A DNA stretch of 64,000 nt, taken from positions 43,649 to 107,648 of the forward strand of contig CAMAYC010000001.1 of assembly GCA_945862125.1 (NCBI GenBank), given 5' to 3'. The notes under the pieces are model-generated. The model did not search any database, had not been told where the DNA came from, and saw nothing but the letters and a program-made list of their open reading frames with translations. Position numbers and translations under genes: made by a program. Within the stretch, counting starts at the first letter, position 1. Every line of letters starts with the position of its first letter. This document shows, in pieces, positions 46,671 to 56,503 of this stretch. This DNA comes from Reyranella massiliensis 521 (lineage in GTDB: Bacteria; Pseudomonadota; Alphaproteobacteria; Reyranellales; Reyranellaceae).

Positions 46671-47648
46671 TCACTCCGCTTTCAGTCCGGCTTCCTTGGC
46701 GAGGCGGGCCCACTTGGCGAGGTCGTCCGCGACATAGGTGGCGAACTCGGCCGGGGTGCCGAACTGGGGATCTGCGCCCAGTTCGGTGAAGCGGCGCGAG
46801 ATCTCGGGCGAGCGGATCGTGGCGTCGACGGCATCGTGCAGGCGGGCGACCAGAACCGCGGGCGTACCGGCCGGCACGAAGATGCCGTAAGAGATCGCGG
46901 CCTCGTATCCGGGCAGGCCTGCTTCGGCGATGGTAGGAATGTCCGGAGCCGCCGGAGAGCGCACCTGCAGGGTCTGGCCGAGGGCGCGCATCTTGCCAGC
47001 CTTCGCATGCGGCAGTGCGGTCGAAAGTCCGCCGAAATAGAGATCGACCTGACTGGCCATGAGATCGACCATTGCCGGTCCACCGCCCTTGTAGGGCACG
47101 TGGACGATGTCGACCCGGCCCATCGACTTGAACAGTTCGAGCGCCAGATGGGTGGCGCCGCCGGCACCTGCCGACGCGCCGTTGAGCTTGCCCGGCTGAG
47201 CGCGGACCAGCGTCAGCAGTTCGGCGACATTCCTGGCCGGCAAGTCGTTGCGCACCACCAGCAGCATGGGGTTGATGCCGACGGGCGCCACCGCGATGAA
47301 GTCGGTGCGAATATCGTAAGGCACGTTGCGGCTGAGCGCGGGCGCTATCGTGGTCGAGCCGTTCGACCCCAGCATGATGACGCCCCCGTCTGCGGGCGCC
47401 TTGGCGACCGAGGCGGCAGCGATCTCGCCGTTGGCGCCGGCGCGGTTTTCGACCAACACCGTGCGCTTCAGCCGCTCGCCGATGCCCGGCGCAATCAGGC
47501 GTGCCAGAAGGTCATTCGGTCCGCCCGGTGGAAAACCGACGACGAGACGCAGTGGACGATCGGGAAAGTCAGCCGTCTGTGCGCTGGCCGAGACCAGCGG
47601 CAGAGCTGTAAGTCCGGCAATCGCGGTGCGACGAGAAAGCTTGACCAT
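46671..47648 (-). CDS. tripartite tricarboxylate transporter substrate-binding (Bug family) protein
   Basis: FPDRPLRLVVGFPPGGPNDLLARLIAPGIGERL...VENRAGANGEIAAASVAKAPADG. Confidence 0.93.
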   Translation of the reverse strand: MVKLSRRTAIAGLTALPLVSASAQTADFPDRPLRLVVGFPPGGPNDLLARLIAPGIGERLKRTVLVENRAGANGEIAAASVAKAPADGGVIMLGSNGSTTIAPALSRNVPYDIRTDFIAVAPVGINPMLLVVRNDLPARNVAELLTLVRAQPGKLNGASAGAGGATHLALELFKSMGRVDIVHVPYKGGGPAMVDLMASQVDLYFGGLSTALPHAKAGKMRALGQTLQVRSPAAPDIPTIAEAGLPGYEAAISYGIFVPAGTPAVLVARLHDAVDATIRSPEISRRFTELGADPQFGTPAEFATYVADDLAKWARLAKEAGLKAE

Positions 47649-47691
47649 TGTGGATTCATGGTAGGCTCTCTTCGTTTTGGGAGGAAACTAA

Positions 47692-48666
47692 ATGCAACGT
47701 AGAACATTCGTAAGTGCAGGTACTGCCGCTGCGCTCGGCACCTTGGCTGGTGTCCCGGCGTGGGCACAGAAGATCAGCGGCGATGCCCGCATCATGTGCG
47801 GCTTCCCGCCGGGTGGCACTGCCGACCTGCTCTGCCGTATCTTGGCCGATGCGGTCAAATCGGAGATCGGCCAGAACGTCATCGTCGATACCAAGAGCGG
47901 CGCCAGCGGCTTCATCGCCAACGAGACGGTGGCAACCGCCCCGCCGGACGGCCGGACCGTCGGGCTCGCCGCCATGGCCGCGATGTGCGTCTCGCCGGTT
48001 ATGCCGGGACAGAAGCTGCCGATCAACGTCGATACCGACCTGACGCCGATCGCCAACATCGCCGGCGTTTACAACATGCTGGTGTTCGGCAAGCAGGTGA
48101 CGTTTCGCACGGTGCCGGAGATGATCGCCTACGCCAAGGCCAACCCCGGCAAGCTCACCTACGCGTCGGCCGGCAACGGCACGTCGCAGCACCTGGCGGG
48201 CGAGCTGTTCAAGAAGATGGCCGGCGTCAACATCGTGCATGTGCCCTACCGCGGCGGCGCGCCCGCGATTCAGGACATCGTCGCGGGCAACGTCCAGATG
48301 ATGTTCGGCAACATGCCGGAGTTCCTGGGCCAGATCGCCGGTGGCAACTTGATCCCCATCGCCTTCGGATCGCCGCGGCCGTCGCCGCTCTTTCCCAACC
48401 TGCCGCTGATCTCGCAGTTCCTGCCGGGGTACGAGGTGGTCAACTGGTTCGCCATCTTCGGACCGAAGGCGTTGCCTACCGACCTGATCGACGTGTGGAA
48501 CAAGGCATTGCGCGCTGCCGTCGCCAAGCCCGACGTCCAGAAGCGGTTCCTCGAGAACGGCATGGACACGGTGATCGGCTCTCCGGCGGAATTGAAGGCC
48601 ACCATCGTCGTCGACCGCAAGAAGTGGTCGGAGGTCATCCAGGCGGCCGGGATGCGGGCGGACTGA
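47692..48666 (+). CDS. tripartite tricarboxylate transporter substrate-binding (Bug family) protein
   Basis: DARIMCGFPPGGTADLLCRILADAVKSEIGQNVIVDTKSGASGFIANETVATAPPDG. Confidence 0.93.
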   Translation: MQRRTFVSAGTAAALGTLAGVPAWAQKISGDARIMCGFPPGGTADLLCRILADAVKSEIGQNVIVDTKSGASGFIANETVATAPPDGRTVGLAAMAAMCVSPVMPGQKLPINVDTDLTPIANIAGVYNMLVFGKQVTFRTVPEMIAYAKANPGKLTYASAGNGTSQHLAGELFKKMAGVNIVHVPYRGGAPAIQDIVAGNVQMMFGNMPEFLGQIAGGNLIPIAFGSPRPSPLFPNLPLISQFLPGYEVVNWFAIFGPKALPTDLIDVWNKALRAAVAKPDVQKRFLENGMDTVIGSPAELKATIVVDRKKWSEVIQAAGMRAD

Positions 48667-48682
48667 GGCGTCGCCGCGCGCC

Positions 48683-49492
48683 ATGCCATCGGTTGAGACG
48701 GCGCACGGCGCGCTGCACTACGACATCGTCGATCAGGTCGCACCCTGGCAGACGGGGAGCGACCCAATCCTGTTCCATCACGGCATCGGCGCCAGTGCCG
48801 AGCTCTGGACAGGCTGGCGGCCGGCGCTTGCCGACCGCTACCGGCTCGTGGCCTTCGACATGCGCGGCTACGGCCGCTCCCACATTCCGCGGGCGGATTT
48901 CAGATGGTCGCTTGATCTGCTGGTCGACGATGTATTCGCTGTCGCCGATGCGGCCGGCCTGAAACGATTCCATCTCGTGGGTGAGTCGATCGGCGGCACG
49001 GTGGCGCTGGCGGCGGTGCTGGCGCGGCCGGAGCGGATCGCCTCGCTCACGGTCAGCAACGGCGCCCATCTCGGCGCGTCGATCCAGCGTGTCGAGGCGT
49101 GGCGCCGCCAGCTCGACACGGGCGGGGTGAAGGCCTGGTCGGACGCCTTCATGACCGACCGCTTCCACGACGACGCGCTGTCGCCAGAACGCCGGGCCTG
49201 GTTCGCGGCGCAGCAGGAAAAATGGCCCCGCGACTCCATCCTCAATGCCTTGGGCGTGCTGGTCGGCACCGATCTCACGGCCCGTCTGGGCGAAATCGGT
49301 TGTTCGACCTTGCTGCTGCATCCCGACGGCAGCCCGTTCATCCCGGTTCCCATCATAGCCGAGCTGCATCGGCACCTGCCCGATGCCCAACTCAACGTCA
49401 TCGGGCATTCGCGGCATGGCTTGCCTTATTCTCATGCCGATCGGTGTGCGATGCTGTTGCGGGCCTTTCTCGACTCGCGCGAGACCGGCTGA
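48683..49492 (+). CDS. alpha/beta hydrolase
   Basis: ILFHHGIGASAELWTGWRPALADRYRLVAFDMRGYGRS; LVGESIGGTVALA. Confidence 0.92.
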   Translation: MPSVETAHGALHYDIVDQVAPWQTGSDPILFHHGIGASAELWTGWRPALADRYRLVAFDMRGYGRSHIPRADFRWSLDLLVDDVFAVADAAGLKRFHLVGESIGGTVALAAVLARPERIASLTVSNGAHLGASIQRVEAWRRQLDTGGVKAWSDAFMTDRFHDDALSPERRAWFAAQQEKWPRDSILNALGVLVGTDLTARLGEIGCSTLLLHPDGSPFIPVPIIAELHRHLPDAQLNVIGHSRHGLPYSHADRCAMLLRAFLDSRETG

Positions 49493-49512
49493 CGGCAATT
49501 CGAGAGGACATC

Positions 49513-50880
49513 ATGAGACCCGTGCTGGCTGCAGCGACTGCCCTGGCGATCGCCCTTTCCTCGACGGCTGGGGTCGCCCAGGAGAAGCTCTCGGTCTGGT
49601 GGGAGAAGGGCCTCTACGAGGCCGAGGACGAATCTCTTCTTGTTGCGGTCAAGAAGTACGAAGCCAGGACCGGCATAAAGGTCGACCTGTCGCAATACGG
49701 AGCCCAGGAAATGGCGGCGAAACTCGCTGCGGCTGTCGCCTCCGGTACGCCGCCCGACGTTGCCTATGCCGATGCGCTCGACATGCAGTTTGCCGGCACG
49801 TGGGCGTTCGAGGGTAAGCTCGAGGATATTTCCGACCTCATCGAGCCCATGAAGGGGCGCTTGTCGCCCAACACGATCGAGACGGTTTTTCTCGCCAACG
49901 GCAAGACGGGGAAGAGGGCCTACTATGCCTTCCCGATCAAGCAGCAGACCCTGCAGGTCCAGTACTGGAAGGACATGCTTGGGGTTGCCGGCTTCAAGGA
50001 AAGCGACATTCCGGGCACCTGGAAGGACTACTGGTCGTTCTGGTGCGACAAGGTTCAGCCCGGCTATCGAAAGGCCACCAACAGCGGCATCTTCGCGGTC
50101 GGCAGCCCGATGGGAATGGAGTCGAGCGACTCCGTCTGGTCGTTCCTGAGCTGGGCCGACGCATACGGCGTGAAGCTGGTCGACGATGCGGGCAAGTTGC
50201 TGGTCGATGACCCCAAGGTGAAGGCAGGCCTCGTCGCGGCGCTGCGCGACTACACCGCCCTCCATGCAAAGGGCTGCACGCCGCCAGCTGCGACGGCGTG
50301 GAAGGATACCGACAACGATGACGCGTTCGACAGCCGCTCCGTCATGCTGACGCACGCCCGCGCCATGTCGATCGTCGCGAAGTGGCTCGACATCGCCAAC
50401 AATAACGCGCTCAGCGCCGAGCAGCGCGCCGCCGGCCGCAGGGCTTACGATCAGCTGATAGCCAGCGCTGGATTTCCCACCAAGCCAGACGGCTCTCCGA
50501 TGACCTACCGGGCCTCCGTCAAGGTGGGCGTCATCTTCCTGGAGTCACAGAACAAGAAACGCGCGCGCGAGTTCGTGAAATTCGTGCTCGAGGAGGAAAA
50601 CCTGCGGCCCTATGTCGAGAGTGCGATGGGCCGCTGGTTCCCGGTGACCAAGGCCAGCCAGGAGAGTCCGTTCTGGAAGGCCGACAAGCAGCGCGAGTCC
50701 GTCTACTACCGCTTCAAGGCGGGCACGGTGCCGTTCGAGTTCACGAAGAACCACAAGTTCGCCGCGGTCAACAGCGAGAATGTTTGGGCCAAGGCAATGG
50801 CCCGCGTCGTCACCGACAAGATCGCCGTCGAGCAGGCAGTCGACGAGATGATCGCCGGCATCAAGAAGATCGTGAACTGA
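49513..50880 (+). CDS. ABC transporter substrate-binding protein (sugar-type, family 1)
   Basis: Signal peptide, KLSVWWEKGLYEAEDESLLVAVKKYEARTGIKVDLSQYGAQEMAAKLAAAVASGTPPDVAYADALD. Confidence 0.92.
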   Translation: MRPVLAAATALAIALSSTAGVAQEKLSVWWEKGLYEAEDESLLVAVKKYEARTGIKVDLSQYGAQEMAAKLAAAVASGTPPDVAYADALDMQFAGTWAFEGKLEDISDLIEPMKGRLSPNTIETVFLANGKTGKRAYYAFPIKQQTLQVQYWKDMLGVAGFKESDIPGTWKDYWSFWCDKVQPGYRKATNSGIFAVGSPMGMESSDSVWSFLSWADAYGVKLVDDAGKLLVDDPKVKAGLVAALRDYTALHAKGCTPPAATAWKDTDNDDAFDSRSVMLTHARAMSIVAKWLDIANNNALSAEQRAAGRRAYDQLIASAGFPTKPDGSPMTYRASVKVGVIFLESQNKKRAREFVKFVLEEENLRPYVESAMGRWFPVTKASQESPFWKADKQRESVYYRFKAGTVPFEFTKNHKFAAVNSENVWAKAMARVVTDKIAVEQAVDEMIAGIKKIVN

Positions 50881-50890
50881 GCGGAGAGGG

Positions 50891-52243
50891 CTAGGCTCGG
50901 ACGGGCTGAAGTGGCACGGCGACGGCATGTGCCGCCAACCGCTTGCGATCGGTCTCGGGACGGATAAAGAGAAGACCGATGATGCCGCCGGCCAGCAGCA
51001 GCGCCCCCAGGACGACGAAACCCTGCTCGTAGCCGGCCTGGCGCGTTGCAGCGTATTGCACGACGCGGCCCATGGCGAACGGTGCGATGACGCCGGCGAA
51101 GGTCACCGTTGACGTGACGATGGCGAGCATGGCGGCGCGCTGCGGATGCGGCGTGAGCTCGCTCACGATCATCGGCATGACGACGAAGATGGTGCTGCCG
51201 ACCGCGGTGCCGACCACCAGCAGCGCTATTTTTGCACCCGGGTCCGACACCAGGGCGATGAAGGGCAGCACACAGCCGCCCAGGGTCACCGTGGCGGCGG
51301 CAAAGGCGCCACGGCAGAGCCGGCTCGACACGCCCGCCTTCTTCAGTCGCTGGGAGTACCAGCCGCCGCCCAGCACGACCAGCATGCCGAAGATCCAGGG
51401 CAGGATGAAGAGATTGCCGCCCATCGTCTGACTGAAGCCGAGGCCATCGACGAGGTAGGCGGTGAACCAGGTGAGCCCCAGCGCCAGACCCCAGTAGCTC
51501 GCGAAGCCGGCGCAGCACACAGCGAGGATGCTGGGACAGGTGAGCAGGTAGCGGTAGGGGATGCGCTCGGCGGTGGCCTCACCCGCAGCCGCGCCTGCGA
51601 TCACGACAGGCTGGTCGACCAGCGTGCCCTCGCGGCCGAGGAACAGCCAGAGCACGGCCCATATCAACCCGACGGCGCCCAGCGCGCCGAACGCCCAGTG
51701 CCAGGAATAGTTGACGATGATGTAGTTGAGCAGCGGCACCGCCACGATGACGCCGAGGGCGGAGCCCTGCGCCACGATGGCCGTCGGGATGCCGCGCAGC
51801 GCATCGGGAAACCATTTGTAGAGGGCGTGCGTGGCCACGGGGCCGGCCGGCCCTTCGCCGGCGCCCAGCACGATGCGGCAGGCGATCAGCAGTTCCAGGC
51901 TCACCGTGCCCAGCATGGGGAACTGCACGAGCGACCAGACGATCGCCATGACGAGCAACATGTGGCGCGTCTGTACCCGGTTGGCGAGGAAGCCGCCGGC
52001 GACGCCGGTGATGGCGAACAGGAAGAAAAACGAGGATCCCAGGAAGCCGAACTGCTCGGGTGTGAGGTTGAGCTCCGCCATGATCGGCTTGGCGGCCAGG
52101 CCGACCACCACCTTGTCGGCGAAGTTGATCAGCATGAACAGGAAGATGAGGGCGGTCATGCCCCAAGCCCCCTTGAGGGGGCGGTCGTGCTGCGTCACGC
52201 GGCGTTTCTCCTCGCTGTCCCGTTGGCCGGGCCCTGACGACAT
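50891..52243 (-). CDS. MFS transporter (paralog 1 of tandem pair)
   Basis: DRPLKGAWGMTALIFLFMLINFADKVVVGLAAKPIMAELNLTPEQFGFLGSSFFFLFAI. Confidence 0.93.
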   Translation of the reverse strand: MSSGPGQRDSEEKRRVTQHDRPLKGAWGMTALIFLFMLINFADKVVVGLAAKPIMAELNLTPEQFGFLGSSFFFLFAITGVAGGFLANRVQTRHMLLVMAIVWSLVQFPMLGTVSLELLIACRIVLGAGEGPAGPVATHALYKWFPDALRGIPTAIVAQGSALGVIVAVPLLNYIIVNYSWHWAFGALGAVGLIWAVLWLFLGREGTLVDQPVVIAGAAAGEATAERIPYRYLLTCPSILAVCCAGFASYWGLALGLTWFTAYLVDGLGFSQTMGGNLFILPWIFGMLVVLGGGWYSQRLKKAGVSSRLCRGAFAAATVTLGGCVLPFIALVSDPGAKIALLVVGTAVGSTIFVVMPMIVSELTPHPQRAAMLAIVTSTVTFAGVIAPFAMGRVVQYAATRQAGYEQGFVVLGALLLAGGIIGLLFIRPETDRKRLAAHAVAVPLQPVRA

Positions 52244-52267
52244 CTGACAGGCTCCGGGGCCGCGGCG

Positions 52268-53593
52268 TCAACCGGCGAGGCGGCTGCGGTCGGCCTCAGG
52301 CCGGATAAAGAGGAGACCGATGACGCCGCCCGCCAGCAGCAGGCCGCCCAAGAGGGTGAAGCCGCGGTCGTAGCCGATCAGGCGCGTGGCGGCGTCCTGC
52401 ACGACGACACCCATGGCAAAGGGCGCAATAACGCCGCCCAGGGTCACGATCGAGTTCACGATGGCGAGCATGGCGGCGCGCTGCGGCTGCGGCGTCAACT
52501 CGCTCACGACCATGGGAATGACGACATAGATCGTGCTGCCGATCGCCGTACCCGCCACCAGGATCGCAAGCTTCAGGGCGGGGTCGGTCGTCAGGCCGAT
52601 GAACGGCAGGATGCAGCCGCCCAGGATGACGGCGGCGGAGGCGAAGACACCGCGGGAGACCCGGCTCGAGGCACCGCTGGCCTTCAGCCGCTGCGAAATC
52701 CAGCCGCCGGCCAGCACGACCACCATGCCGAACACCCAGGGCAGGACGCTGAGGTTGCCGCCAGCGGTCTGGCTGAAGCCCAGTCCCTCGACCAGATAGG
52801 GCGTGAACCAGGTGAGGCCGAGCGCCAGGCCCCAGTAGCTGGCAAAGCCCGTGCAGCAGACCGCCACGATGCTGGGACAGGTGAGAAGGCGGGGATAGGG
52901 GATGGGCGCGCTGCCGTGCGCGCCCGCGACCACCGGCGGATCGACCAGCGTGCCTTCGCGGCCGAAGAAGAACCACAGCACCGACCAGAGAAGCCCGGCG
53001 ATGCCAAGTGCGCCGAACGCCCAGTGCCAGGAATGGTGCACGATGATCCAGTTGAGCGCGGGTACTGCGACGATAACGCCGACCGCCGATCCCTGGGCGA
53101 CGACGGCCGTCGGCACGGCGCGCAGAGAATCGGGAAACCACTTGTAGATCGCGTGGGTGGCGACCGGGTTGGCCGGCCCTTCGGCGGCACCGAGCAGGAC
53201 ACGGCAGGCGATCAGCGCCTCGAAGCTGATGGCCCCCAGCATCGGGAACTGCAGCAGCGACCAGAAGGCCGCCATCACCAGCAGCGTGTGTCGCGCCTGG
53301 ACGCGGTTGGCGATGAAGCCGACCAGCACGGCGGCGAACGGGAAGACAAAGAAGAACGCCGAGCCGATCAGACCGAATTGCTCGGGGCTGAGCTTCAGTT
53401 CCTCCATGATCGGCTTGGCGGCGAGCCCGATCACCATCTTGTCGGCGAAGTTGATCAACATGAACAAGAAGATCAGGGCGGTCACGCCCCACGCCCCCTT
53501 GAGAGGCCGGTCAGGCAACGTCATGCGCCGCATATGACAAGGCGTGCCTATGGCGCGCAAGGGTCGACGCCTTGATGGCGAGCGATATGGCAA
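52268..53593 (-). CDS. MFS transporter (paralog 2 of tandem pair)
   Basis: DRPLKGAWGVTALIFLFMLINFADKMVIGLAAKPIMEELKLSPEQFGLIGSAFFFVFPF; likely start is the internal MTLPDRP. Confidence 0.92.
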   Translation of the reverse strand: MPYRSPSRRRPLRAIGTPCHMRRMTLPDRPLKGAWGVTALIFLFMLINFADKMVIGLAAKPIMEELKLSPEQFGLIGSAFFFVFPFAAVLVGFIANRVQARHTLLVMAAFWSLLQFPMLGAISFEALIACRVLLGAAEGPANPVATHAIYKWFPDSLRAVPTAVVAQGSAVGVIVAVPALNWIIVHHSWHWAFGALGIAGLLWSVLWFFFGREGTLVDPPVVAGAHGSAPIPYPRLLTCPSIVAVCCTGFASYWGLALGLTWFTPYLVEGLGFSQTAGGNLSVLPWVFGMVVVLAGGWISQRLKASGASSRVSRGVFASAAVILGGCILPFIGLTTDPALKLAILVAGTAIGSTIYVVIPMVVSELTPQPQRAAMLAIVNSIVTLGGVIAPFAMGVVVQDAATRLIGYDRGFTLLGGLLLAGGVIGLLFIRPEADRSRLAG

Positions 53594-53640
53594 GCTGGGG
53601 CAAGGTCATCCGCGACGGCAACATCAGGATCGAGTAGGGC

Positions 53641-53670
53641 AAAGAAAAAGGGCGCCCGCAGGCGCCCTTT
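53641..53670 (-). terminator. Rho-independent terminator of the minus-strand ABC substrate-binding gene
   Basis: Perfect 10-bp stem AAAGGGCGCC-TGCG-GGCGCCCTTT followed on the minus strand by TTCTTT. Confidence 0.8.
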
Positions 53671-53689
53671 CGATTCAGTTGGCGAAGGA

Positions 53690-54916
53690 TCAGCCCTTAA
53701 CGAACGGGCACTTGCCGTCCTTCATGGGGCGGTAGGCCTCGCTGCCGGGCACGGTGGCCAGCAGCTTGTAGATGTCGTCCTTGCCCTTGGACTCCGCCGG
53801 CGTCTTGACCTGGAAGAGATACATGTCGCGCTCGAGACGGCCGTCCTCGCGCAGCTTGCCGTTCTTGGTCATGGCGTCGTTGACGGGGATCTCCCGCATC
53901 GTGGCCATCACGGCCTTGGGCTCGTCGGGGCCCGCAGCCTGCACGGCCTTCAGGTAGTGGAGCGTCGAGCTGTAGACGCCGATGGTCAGCATGCTCGGCA
54001 GCTTGTCCTTCTTGGCGCGGTAACGCTTGGTCCAGGCGCGGGTCTCGTCGTTGAGATCCCAATAGAATGCTTCGGTCAGCACCAGGCCCTGCGCCACCGG
54101 CAGGGTCAGCGCCTGCACGTCGGTGGCAAACACCAGGAGACCAGCCAGACGCTGGCCCGACTTCACGATTCCGAACTCACCCGCCTGCTTGATCGAGTTG
54201 ATCGTGTCCTGGCCGGCATTGGCGAGGCCGATGATCTTGGCCTTGGAGGACTGGGCTTGCAGCAGGAACGACGAGAAGTCCTGGGTGCTGAGCGGATGCT
54301 TGACGCCGCCCACCACCTTGCCGCCGGCAGCCGTCACGACGGCCGTCACATCGCGTTCCAGCGCATGGCCGAAGGCGTAGTCGGCCGTGAGGAAGAACCA
54401 CGAATCGCCGCCGTCCTTCACGACCGCGCCGCCCGTCACTTTGGCCAACGCATAGGTGTCGTAGACCCAGTGCGCGCCGGTCTCGGAGCAGGCGGGTCCC
54501 GTCAGGTCAGCCGAGGCGGCGCCGGTGTTGATATCGATCATGCCCTTTTCCTGGGCGATCTTCCGCACCGCGAGCGCGACCGAGGAGGTGCCGATGCCGG
54601 TGATCATCTTGACGCCGTCGACGTCGTACCATTTGCGCGCGATCGCGGCGCCGACGTCGGGCTTGGTCTGATGGTCGGCCTGCAGGATCTCGATCGGCCG
54701 GCCGAGAACCTTGCCCCCGAAATCGTCGATCGCCAGCTGCATGGCCTCGACCTCGCCCTGGGTGAGGTCGCCGTAAACGCCGGAGAAACCTTCCATGACG
54801 CCGATTCGAAGCGGCGCGGGTGCTTGGGCGTGCGCGATCGTGGCAAGGCCGATGGCGGCCAGGCCGACGGCGGCCGCGGCCGCGCCGGCGAACCGGACAG
54901 TGGTTCCAAGTTTCAT
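53690..54916 (-). CDS. branched-chain amino-acid-type ABC transporter substrate-binding protein
   Basis: Signal peptide, LRIGVMEGFSGVYGDLTQGEVEAMQLAIDDFGGKVLGRPIEILQADHQTKPDVGAAIARKWYD. Confidence 0.93.
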   Translation of the reverse strand: MKLGTTVRFAGAAAAAVGLAAIGLATIAHAQAPAPLRIGVMEGFSGVYGDLTQGEVEAMQLAIDDFGGKVLGRPIEILQADHQTKPDVGAAIARKWYDVDGVKMITGIGTSSVALAVRKIAQEKGMIDINTGAASADLTGPACSETGAHWVYDTYALAKVTGGAVVKDGGDSWFFLTADYAFGHALERDVTAVVTAAGGKVVGGVKHPLSTQDFSSFLLQAQSSKAKIIGLANAGQDTINSIKQAGEFGIVKSGQRLAGLLVFATDVQALTLPVAQGLVLTEAFYWDLNDETRAWTKRYRAKKDKLPSMLTIGVYSSTLHYLKAVQAAGPDEPKAVMATMREIPVNDAMTKNGKLREDGRLERDMYLFQVKTPAESKGKDDIYKLLATVPGSEAYRPMKDGKCPFVKG

Positions 54917-55042
54917 ACTTTAATTCCTCCGAGAACGACGCTCCCCGTCGCGGGGGCGAAATCTAGCCTTCGGGCGGCCGCGACGCCAGTGCTGGACAGC
55001 AGCACAAACCTTCGATTAATTCGCCACACCGCAGGGGGGCGG

Positions 55043-55801
55043 ATGGCCGAACAAGAAACGATCCTCGAGGCGACCGGGCTGACGAAGGAGTTCAAGGGCT
55101 TCGTGGCGGTCAAGAATGTGGATTTGCGCGTTCGCCGCCATACGATCCATGCCCTGATCGGCCCCAATGGCGCCGGCAAGACCACGTGCTTCAACCTCCT
55201 GACGCACTTTCTGTCGCCGACCGCCGGGCGCATCCATTTCAACGGCCGCGACATCACCGGCAGCTCGCCGGCGGCCATCGCCCGCATGGGACTGGTCCGC
55301 TCGTTCCAGATCTCCGCCGTATTCCCCCATCTTTCGGTGCGCGAGAACGTGCGTGTCGCCTTGCAGCGCAAGCTTGGCATCTCTTTCCAGTTCTGGCGCT
55401 CCGAAGCGGTGCTGGACAAGCTCAACGCACGCGCCCTGGAGTTGGTCGAGGCGGTGGGTCTCGGCGCCTTTGCCGAACTGGCCGCGGTCGAGCTGCCCTA
55501 CGGCCGCAAGCGGGCGCTCGAGATCGCCACCACGCTCGCCCTCGAACCCGAGATGATGCTGCTCGACGAGCCGATGGCCGGGCTCGGCCAGGAGGACATC
55601 AAGCGCATCGCGGCCCTGATCCGCGAGGTCGCCAAGGATCGAACCGTGCTGATGGTCGAGCACAACATGTCGGTCGTTGCCGACCTCTCCGACACCATCA
55701 CCGTTCTGGCTCGTGGCGAGGTTCTGGCCGAGGGTCCCTATGCCACGGTGTCGAAGCATCCGTCGGTCATCGAAGCCTACGTTGGGACTGGTCATGGCTG
55801 A
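55043..55801 (+). CDS. livG: branched-chain amino-acid ABC transporter ATP-binding protein (LivG-like)
   Basis: LIGPNGAGKTTCFNLLT (Walker A), MMLLDEPMAGLG (Walker B), VLMVEHNMSVV. Confidence 0.94.
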   Translation: MAEQETILEATGLTKEFKGFVAVKNVDLRVRRHTIHALIGPNGAGKTTCFNLLTHFLSPTAGRIHFNGRDITGSSPAAIARMGLVRSFQISAVFPHLSVRENVRVALQRKLGISFQFWRSEAVLDKLNARALELVEAVGLGAFAELAAVELPYGRKRALEIATTLALEPEMMLLDEPMAGLGQEDIKRIAALIREVAKDRTVLMVEHNMSVVADLSDTITVLARGEVLAEGPYATVSKHPSVIEAYVGTGHG

Positions 55802-56498
55802 GGCACTCCTGAAAGTGGACGACCTGCAGGCCTGGTACGGCGAATCGCACATTCTCCATGGCGTCGGCTTCGAGATCGGCCACGGCGAACTCGTGACGCT
55901 GCTTGGCCGCAACGGTGCGGGCAAGACGACGACCCTGAAGTCCGTCATGGGCATCGTCGAGAAGCGCACGGGCTCGGTGACGTTCGAGGGCCGCCAACTC
56001 GTCGGCCATCCGTCCAACGAGATTGCCAGGCTCGGCATCGCCTACTGCCCGGAGGAGCGCGGCATCTTCTCCAGCCTCAACGTCGAGGAGAATCTGCTGC
56101 TGCCGCCGGTGGTGAAGCCAGGCGGCATGAGCCTGGCCGAGATCTACCAGCTTTTTCCCAACCTCGAGGAGCGGCGGCGCAGCCAGGGTACCAAGCTGTC
56201 GGGGGGCGAGCAGCAGATGCTGGCGATTGGCCGCATCCTGCGCACCGGCGCCCCGCTGCTGCTTCTCGACGAGCCGACCGAGGGCCTGGCTCCGGTCATC
56301 GTGCAGCGCATCGGCGAGATTATCCGCACGCTCAAGGGGCGCGGCTTCACGATCCTGCTGGTCGAGCAGAACTTCCACTTCGCCGCCACCGTGGCCGACC
56401 GTCACTACGTGATGGAGGACGGCCGCGTGGTCGACATGATCGCCTCCGCCGATGTGCAGCAGAACATCGGCAAGCTGCAAACATACCTGGGGGTCTAG
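55794..56498 (+). CDS. livF: branched-chain amino-acid ABC transporter ATP-binding protein (LivF-like)
   Basis: LLGRNGAGKTTTLKSVMGI, LSGGEQQMLAIGRIL, LLLLDEPTEGLAPVI. Confidence 0.95.
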   Translation: MAEALLKVDDLQAWYGESHILHGVGFEIGHGELVTLLGRNGAGKTTTLKSVMGIVEKRTGSVTFEGRQLVGHPSNEIARLGIAYCPEERGIFSSLNVEENLLLPPVVKPGGMSLAEIYQLFPNLEERRRSQGTKLSGGEQQMLAIGRILRTGAPLLLLDEPTEGLAPVIVQRIGEIIRTLKGRGFTILLVEQNFHFAATVADRHYVMEDGRVVDMIASADVQQNIGKLQTYLGV

Positions 56499-56503
56499 GC
56501 GCC

